The notes under the pieces are model-generated. The model searched no databases. It was not told the origin of the DNA and saw only the letters and a program-made list of their open reading frames with translations. The translations under genes were made by a program, and so were the position numbers. 19,135 nt of DNA from an uncultured Eubacterium sp. (GTDB lineage Bacteria; Bacillota; Clostridia; Lachnospirales; Lachnospiraceae): positions 1 through 19,135 of the forward strand of contig URQO01000036.1 in assembly GCA_900550135.1 (NCBI GenBank). Direction: 5' to 3'. Of the stretch, positions 15,869 to 19,135 are shown piece after piece; within the stretch, counting starts at the first letter, position 1; the number at the start of each line of letters is the position of its first letter.

Positions 15869-17077
15869 ATGAAACAGATTATCAATAGCCTGTTAGAAAC
15901 GGATTTATACAAATTCAGTATGGGACAGGTAATTTACCACCAATTTAGTGATTATAAAACTACATGGGCATTTAAATGCAGAAATGAAGATGTACATTTT
16001 ACAGTTGAAATGGTAGAAGAAATAAAAAGACAGATTAAACTATATTGTAATCTTAGATTTTCAGAAGATGAACTTGAATATCTTCATAAAATCAAGTGGT
16101 TAAAAGGATCATACGTTGATTTTTTAAGACTATGGCAGGCAAGATATGAAGACTTTGAAATCAGCACAGATGCAGAGTGTGGACTTGCCATTGAAACAAA
16201 GGGAACATGGCTTAATACATCAATGTATGAAATACCAACACTAGCCATTGTAAATGAAGTTTATTTTAGAATGGCATATGACTATGACAGGCTATATGAA
16301 AGTTTCAAAAAAAGACTTGATGAAAAATACGAAAATATAAAAAGTGGTTATTGGTGTACAGGAACATTTTCAGAATTTGGTTTAAGAAGAAGACTTTCGG
16401 CTCAGGCTCAGGAATTAGCCATAGAGAAGTTTTCTCATTTAAATGATACAGAAAATAGCCCAACCAACTTTATTGGAACAAGTAATGTATATCTTGCAAA
16501 GAAGTTCAATCTTACCCCTGTTGGAACTATGGCTCACGAATGGATTATGTGTGTAGGACAAGGCAATCATAAGCACAATCCGGCATATAGCAACTGGTAT
16601 GCATTAGACTCATGGGTGAAAGAATATGGTATTTTAAATGGTACCGCTTTAACAGACACAATTACAACGGACTGCTTTTTAAGAGATTTCCAGTTGACTT
16701 ATGCAACACTGTTTTCCGGTGTACGCCATGACAGCGGAGATCCTTTTGAGTGGGGCGAAAAGATGATAAAACATTATCAGTCATTAGGTATTGATCCAAA
16801 ATCAAAAACACTTTTGTTCAGTGATGCACTTGATTTTGAAAGAGCTGATAAATTATACAAACATTTTTGCAATCAAATCAATGTAGCATTTGGTATTGGA
16901 ACATATTTGAGCAATGATACTGATGTACCGACACTAAATATTGTAATGAAGACTGTAAAATGTAATGGTATGGATGTGGCAAAAGTCAGCGATACACCGG
17001 GAAAAGGCATGTGTAACAATCCGGAATATGTTGATTATTTGAACAGATGTATAGAATGGCGTATGAAAAATAAGTAA
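15869..17077 (+). CDS. pncB: Nicotinate phosphoribosyltransferase
   Basis: This 402-residue enzyme joins nicotinate and phosphoribosyl pyrophosphate to give nicotinate mononucleotide, with ATP hydrolysis, completing nicotinamide salvage with the preceding gene. The family start motif ETDLYKFSMGQVIYHQF, the TMAHEWIM segment with the histidine that becomes phosphorylated, and the RHDSGDPFEWGEK phosphate-binding stretch are all present. The length equals that of classical PncB proteins. AGGAG lies inside the end of pncA, and the genes are 1 base apart, so translation is probably coupled. A partial second copy of the 3' end lies at 18478-18610. Confidence 0.92.
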   Translation: MKQIINSLLETDLYKFSMGQVIYHQFSDYKTTWAFKCRNEDVHFTVEMVEEIKRQIKLYCNLRFSEDELEYLHKIKWLKGSYVDFLRLWQARYEDFEISTDAECGLAIETKGTWLNTSMYEIPTLAIVNEVYFRMAYDYDRLYESFKKRLDEKYENIKSGYWCTGTFSEFGLRRRLSAQAQELAIEKFSHLNDTENSPTNFIGTSNVYLAKKFNLTPVGTMAHEWIMCVGQGNHKHNPAYSNWYALDSWVKEYGILNGTALTDTITTDCFLRDFQLTYATLFSGVRHDSGDPFEWGEKMIKHYQSLGIDPKSKTLLFSDALDFERADKLYKHFCNQINVAFGIGTYLSNDTDVPTLNIVMKTVKCNGMDVAKVSDTPGKGMCNNPEYVDYLNRCIEWRMKNK

Positions 17078-17116
17078 ATTCTATTCAACAAATAAAAATG
17101 AAATATTTTAAAGACA

Positions 17117-17162
17117 AAAGCACTACAAATTGATATTTTTATCAATTTGTAATGCTTTTATG
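17117..17162 (+). terminator. Intrinsic terminator after pncB
   Basis: A 19-bp stem with one mismatch (17117-17135 with 17141-17159) and a 5-base loop ends in TTTT. Its right arm shares TTTGTAATGC with the terminator at 2765-2812. Confidence 0.8.
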
Positions 17163-17188
17163 AATTGTGACTAATTTTCTACAAAATA

Positions 17189-17250
17189 GTCAAATTTAGA
17201 CAAAAAACGACATAAATGGCACCGTATGTAATGCTAATAAATGGTAAAAT
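17189..17250 (+). promoter_or_regulatory. Triple direct-repeat promoter of the secreted protein gene
   Basis: GTCA at 17189 and GACA at 17199 and 17209 are spaced 10 and 10 bp. TAAAAT at 17245-17250 starts 36 bp after the third repeat. The -35 position (about 17222-17227, CCGTAT) is poor. A long leader of about 130 bases leads to the gene at 17390; it carries the shared leader motif. Confidence 0.6.
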
Positions 17251-17389
17251 AATCTTATGGTAAAAATGAATGTGAAAACAAAAATGGAGCAAAGTTATTA
17301 TAGAATTAACTATTAAGAAATATCAAGTTGTATATTGTAGACAATGGATAAATAAAATTATAAAATATTTAAGAGGAGGAAGTTTTATT

Positions 17390-18475
17390 ATGAAGAAATT
17401 AAGATATTTATTGGGGGTTGCCATTTGCATTATTGCAGGAATCTGTATTCAAAGTGTAGATGCACAGGCAAAGAATATAGGAGATGGTGGCGAATACAAA
17501 AACGTGGCTACAAACTACAATGTAGGAGATCTGATAGTTACATCAGCACCATATTATATGGATGGAGATTATAATAGTCTGGGACACAATTATTATAAGA
17601 TGAAAATAGATAAAAAATCATATTTAAGTTTGATAGTAGTTACAACAAAGCATGATGAACAATCATATATTACCATAGAAGATGCCAATGGAAAGTGGTT
17701 GTTGTTTGATTACACTGCAGATAAGAACAATATGGGATATCAGTCGGTATATACTGAACTGGCATTATCACCGGGCACGTATTATATTGATGTAACAGGT
17801 GGAACATACTGTACCTACACAAACACCGGAGTCAAATTTGAACTGAAGCAGGCTGAAACAAAAAATACAAAAATAGCAACATATAAAAATACATACAAAT
17901 CCACTGCCTGCAATGCCTCAATTGGCAACAAATTAATGGGAGTTATTAATTATAACTATAATAATGCCAATAATTACTTTAAATTTAAAGTAAATAGCAC
18001 AAAGGATATTAAAATAACAGGTAGTCACGGAATGGATAAAATGCTACCTATAAATATTTATAATAGCAAAGGAAAATTTGTAAAAGATATTACAACTTAT
18101 GGTAGGAGTATAAATAGTACAGTAACGCTGAAAAAGGGAACATACTATATTGGAATTGAAGCACCATATGGATATAATGATGATTATGCAATAACTTTAA
18201 AAGATGTTACTTTAAAGAAACCGGCAAAACCTGTGCTAAAAAAGGTGTCAAATAAGTTAAAGTTTACTCTTAAAAAGGTGGAATCAGGATGTAAATATCA
18301 GTTTCAGATGAGTACTAAAAAATCTATGAAAGGTGCAAAAACTTACAACATGGGGGCAAGTGTACGTTATATAAAAGGCAAAAGATATTACTTTAGACTA
18401 AGAGCTTATCGTTCAGGAAATGGCAAAAAGAAATATAGTAGTTGGAGCAACGTAAAAAGTGCAAAGTTAAAGTAG
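17390..18475 (+). CDS. Secreted protein with two PPC-like domains and a C-terminal Fn3-like domain
   Basis: This 361-residue protein begins with a clear signal peptide (MKKLRYLLGVAICIIAGICI then a likely cut after VDAQA). Two beta-sandwich domains resemble bacterial pre-peptidase C-terminal (PPC) domains: about 40-150, with YYKMKIDKKSYLSL and LSPGTYYIDVTGG, and about 165-278, with YFKFKVNSTKDIKIT and LKKGTYYIGIEA. A lysine-rich Fn3-like domain (about 280-361, with YYFRLRAYRSGNG and YSSWSNVKSAKL) ends it. There is no LPxTG anchor or membrane helix, so it is released or held by the basic C-terminus on wall polymers. GAGGAGG lies 8-10 bp before the ATG. It is the only secreted product under the shared repeat promoter. 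Confidence 0.8.
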   Translation: MKKLRYLLGVAICIIAGICIQSVDAQAKNIGDGGEYKNVATNYNVGDLIVTSAPYYMDGDYNSLGHNYYKMKIDKKSYLSLIVVTTKHDEQSYITIEDANGKWLLFDYTADKNNMGYQSVYTELALSPGTYYIDVTGGTYCTYTNTGVKFELKQAETKNTKIATYKNTYKSTACNASIGNKLMGVINYNYNNANNYFKFKVNSTKDIKITGSHGMDKMLPINIYNSKGKFVKDITTYGRSINSTVTLKKGTYYIGIEAPYGYNDDYAITLKDVTLKKPAKPVLKKVSNKLKFTLKKVESGCKYQFQMSTKKSMKGAKTYNMGASVRYIKGKRYYFRLRAYRSGNGKKKYSSWSNVKSAKLK

Positions 18476-18477
18476 GG

Positions 18478-18610
18478 TAGAAAATGATAAAGTATTATCA
18501 GGCATGAGATTGTTCCATAGTTAAAAACTTTGTTGCTTAGTGATGCTCTTGATTTTGAAAGAGCTTATTGATTATCTTAACATATGTATAGAATGGTGAA
18601 TAAAAAAATA
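18478..18610 (+). pseudogene. Internally deleted pncB remnant
   Basis: Bases 18478-18569 align with pncB from about 16757 to 16848 (shared AGTGATGC and CTTGATTTTGAAAGAGCT). The next bases, from TTGATTAT at 18569, align with the very end of pncB (about 17030-17075, ATGTATAGAATGG). About 180 bp between the two parts are missing and stops interrupt the frame. It lies right next to the intact tRNA-Thr. Confidence 0.85.
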
Positions 18611-18617
18611 AAAAAGA

Positions 18618-18690
18618 AGCTGCTAACGGGATTTGAACCCGTGGCCTCCGCCTTACCAAGGCGACGCTCTACCTCCTGAGCCATAGCAGC
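18618..18690 (-). tRNA. tRNA-Thr (anticodon GGU)
   Basis: The minus strand folds into a full cloverleaf: 7-bp acceptor stem GCTGCTA/TAGCAGC, D arm GCTC/GAGC, anticodon stem TCGCC/GGCGG with loop TTGGTAA, a 5-base variable loop, and T arm ACGGG/CCCGT with TTCAAAT loop. The anticodon GGU reads ACC and ACU. The discriminator is U, CCA is not encoded, and a T-rich stretch follows as terminator. Confidence 0.95.
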
Positions 18691-18701
18691 GAACACATAG
18701 A

Positions 18702-18730
18702 ATAATAGCATAAATATTATTTCGTTTCAA
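18702..18730 (-). promoter_or_regulatory. tRNA-Thr promoter
   Basis: On the minus strand TTGAAA (18725-18730) and TATTAT (18702-18707) are 17 bp apart, placing the transcript start a few bases before the mature tRNA 5' end. Confidence 0.75.
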
Positions 18731-18812
18731 TATAAATCTATTTAAAGCATATAAATAAAAAGTTTGAAGAAACATACAATAAAGAAAACAATAATTTTTA
18801 TAATAAATATTA

Positions 18813-18893
18813 TTGACATTACGGGAATAAAGCGTTAAGAAAAAACATTTGACACTATCTATTTATTGACAAAAATCCCATATGTGATAAGAT
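18813..18893 (+). promoter_or_regulatory. ilvN promoter region with three TTGACA boxes
   Basis: The best promoter is TTGACA at 18866-18871, 16 bp, then an extended -10 TGATAAGAT (TAAGAT at 18888-18893), giving a leader of about 30 bases to the ATG at 18928. Further TTGACA boxes lie at 18813 (with TAAGAA 17 bp later) and 18849 (no good -10). The leader is too short for a T-box or attenuator. Confidence 0.75.
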
Positions 18894-18927
18894 ATTTTAC
18901 TAGAGACTGGGAAAAGAGGAAATACAT

Positions 18928-19135
18928 ATGAATAAGAAAGTTTTATCAGTATTAGTTGACAACACATCAGGTGTTTTAAACAGGGTAGCAGGATTGTTCA
19001 GTAGAAGAGGTTATAACATTGACAGTCTTACTGTTGGTGAAACTGAAAATCCAAAGTTTTCAAGAATGACTATTGTCGTAACAGGCGACGATGCTATTTT
19101 AGAACAGATTGTTAAGCAGATTACAAAATTAGAGG
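18928..19135 (+). CDS. ilvN: Acetolactate synthase small (regulatory) subunit, 5' part
   Basis: The first 69 codons are present and the gene runs off the window. The sequence is the N-terminal ACT domain: SVLVDNTSGVLNRVAGLFSR, then RGYNIDSLTVGETE, the signature of IlvN/IlvH proteins. The subunit binds valine and controls the catalytic subunit in branched-chain amino acid synthesis. AAGAGGAAA lies 7-8 bp before the ATG. It is divergent from the tRNA-Thr gene and has its own strong promoter. Confidence 0.93.
   Translation, partial: MNKKVLSVLVDNTSGVLNRVAGLFSRRGYNIDSLTVGETENPKFSRMTIVVTGDDAILEQIVKQITKLE

Larger units (their letters stand above)
17117..17289 (+). repeat. Copy B of the terminator-promoter-leader module
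   Basis: This copy has the same order of elements as 2765-2938: terminator, GACA repeats, ATAAATGGTAAAAT with TCTTATG right after, and the leader motif AAAACAAAAATGGAG at 17275-17289. Here it stands before a secreted-protein gene instead of the signalling operon. Confidence 0.7.

Noticed and set aside
13132..18690. Integrated mobile element with tRNA att sites
   Set aside because: There is no integrase, and the similarity extends through the full tRNA and its promoter, which fits tandem duplication better than site-specific integration.
18813..18871. Three TTGACA boxes as a fourth copy of the GACA repeat promoter
   Set aside because: Their spacing (36 and 17 bp) and the extended -10 TGATAAGAT differ from the 10-11 bp repeats and TAAAAT architecture; they are ordinary -35 boxes.
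18894..18927. T-box or attenuator for ilvN
   Set aside because: The leader from the best promoter is only about 30 bases, too short for either.
1..19135. CRISPR array or insertion sequence
   Set aside because: No regularly spaced 25-40 bp repeats with unique spacers and no transposase frame or terminal inverted repeats were seen.

Overview
The window is AT-rich DNA from a low-GC Gram-positive anaerobe. It is most likely a member of the Clostridia close to Lachnospiraceae, inferred from A/T-rich codon use, AGGAG-type ribosome sites, the BspA-like/WG-repeat and zinc-ribbon proteins, and the tRNA-Thr and ilvN sequences. No phage, CRISPR, transposase or integrase gene is visible.

Left edge (1-2743): the tail of an unrecognised, probably broken gene, an AT-rich gap, a LytTR-type response regulator (526-1260) with its own terminator, then a lipoprotein gene with WG repeats and BspA-like leucine-rich repeats. 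That gene is clearly dead: it has three frameshifts and one in-frame stop.

Centre (2765-13121): a long same-strand operon for signalling at the membrane. In order it encodes a Sel1-repeat protein, a divergent Ser/Thr kinase with a zinc knuckle, a membrane segment and extracytoplasmic MORN-like repeats, a TerY-like vWA protein, a PP2C phosphatase with a membrane anchor, a second canonical kinase with an N-terminal zinc ribbon, an unknown helical protein, a membrane microprotein, a zinc-ribbon/(Pro-X)20/Yip1-like membrane protein, a WG-like remnant, and a protein with four 16-residue beta repeats plus four membrane helices. The vWA + PP2C + divergent kinase core matches the 'TerY-P triad' known from comparative genomics of Ter systems, but there is no TerD/TerC gene here.

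Right part (13132-19135): a degenerate tRNA-Thr copy, two more zinc-ribbon single-pass membrane proteins, a nicotinamidase/nicotinate phosphoribosyltransferase pair for NAD salvage, a secreted protein with PPC-like domains, an internally deleted remnant of the phosphoribosyltransferase gene, an intact tRNA-Thr(GGU) gene on the minus strand, and the start of the acetolactate synthase small subunit gene ilvN.

The strongest non-coding signal is a promoter architecture found three times: three GACA-type direct repeats spaced 10-11 bp, then 35-36 bp to a TAAAAT -10 box with no good -35 box. It stands before the LytTR regulator, the signalling operon and the secreted protein. The last two copies also share their upstream terminator and downstream leader. 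This suggests a small regulon with the LytTR regulator as candidate activator, joining the kinase/phosphatase operon and the secreted protein. A second structural signal is the pair of tRNA-Thr copies, duplicated with their promoters, that flank about 5.5 kb, together with the pncB remnant.
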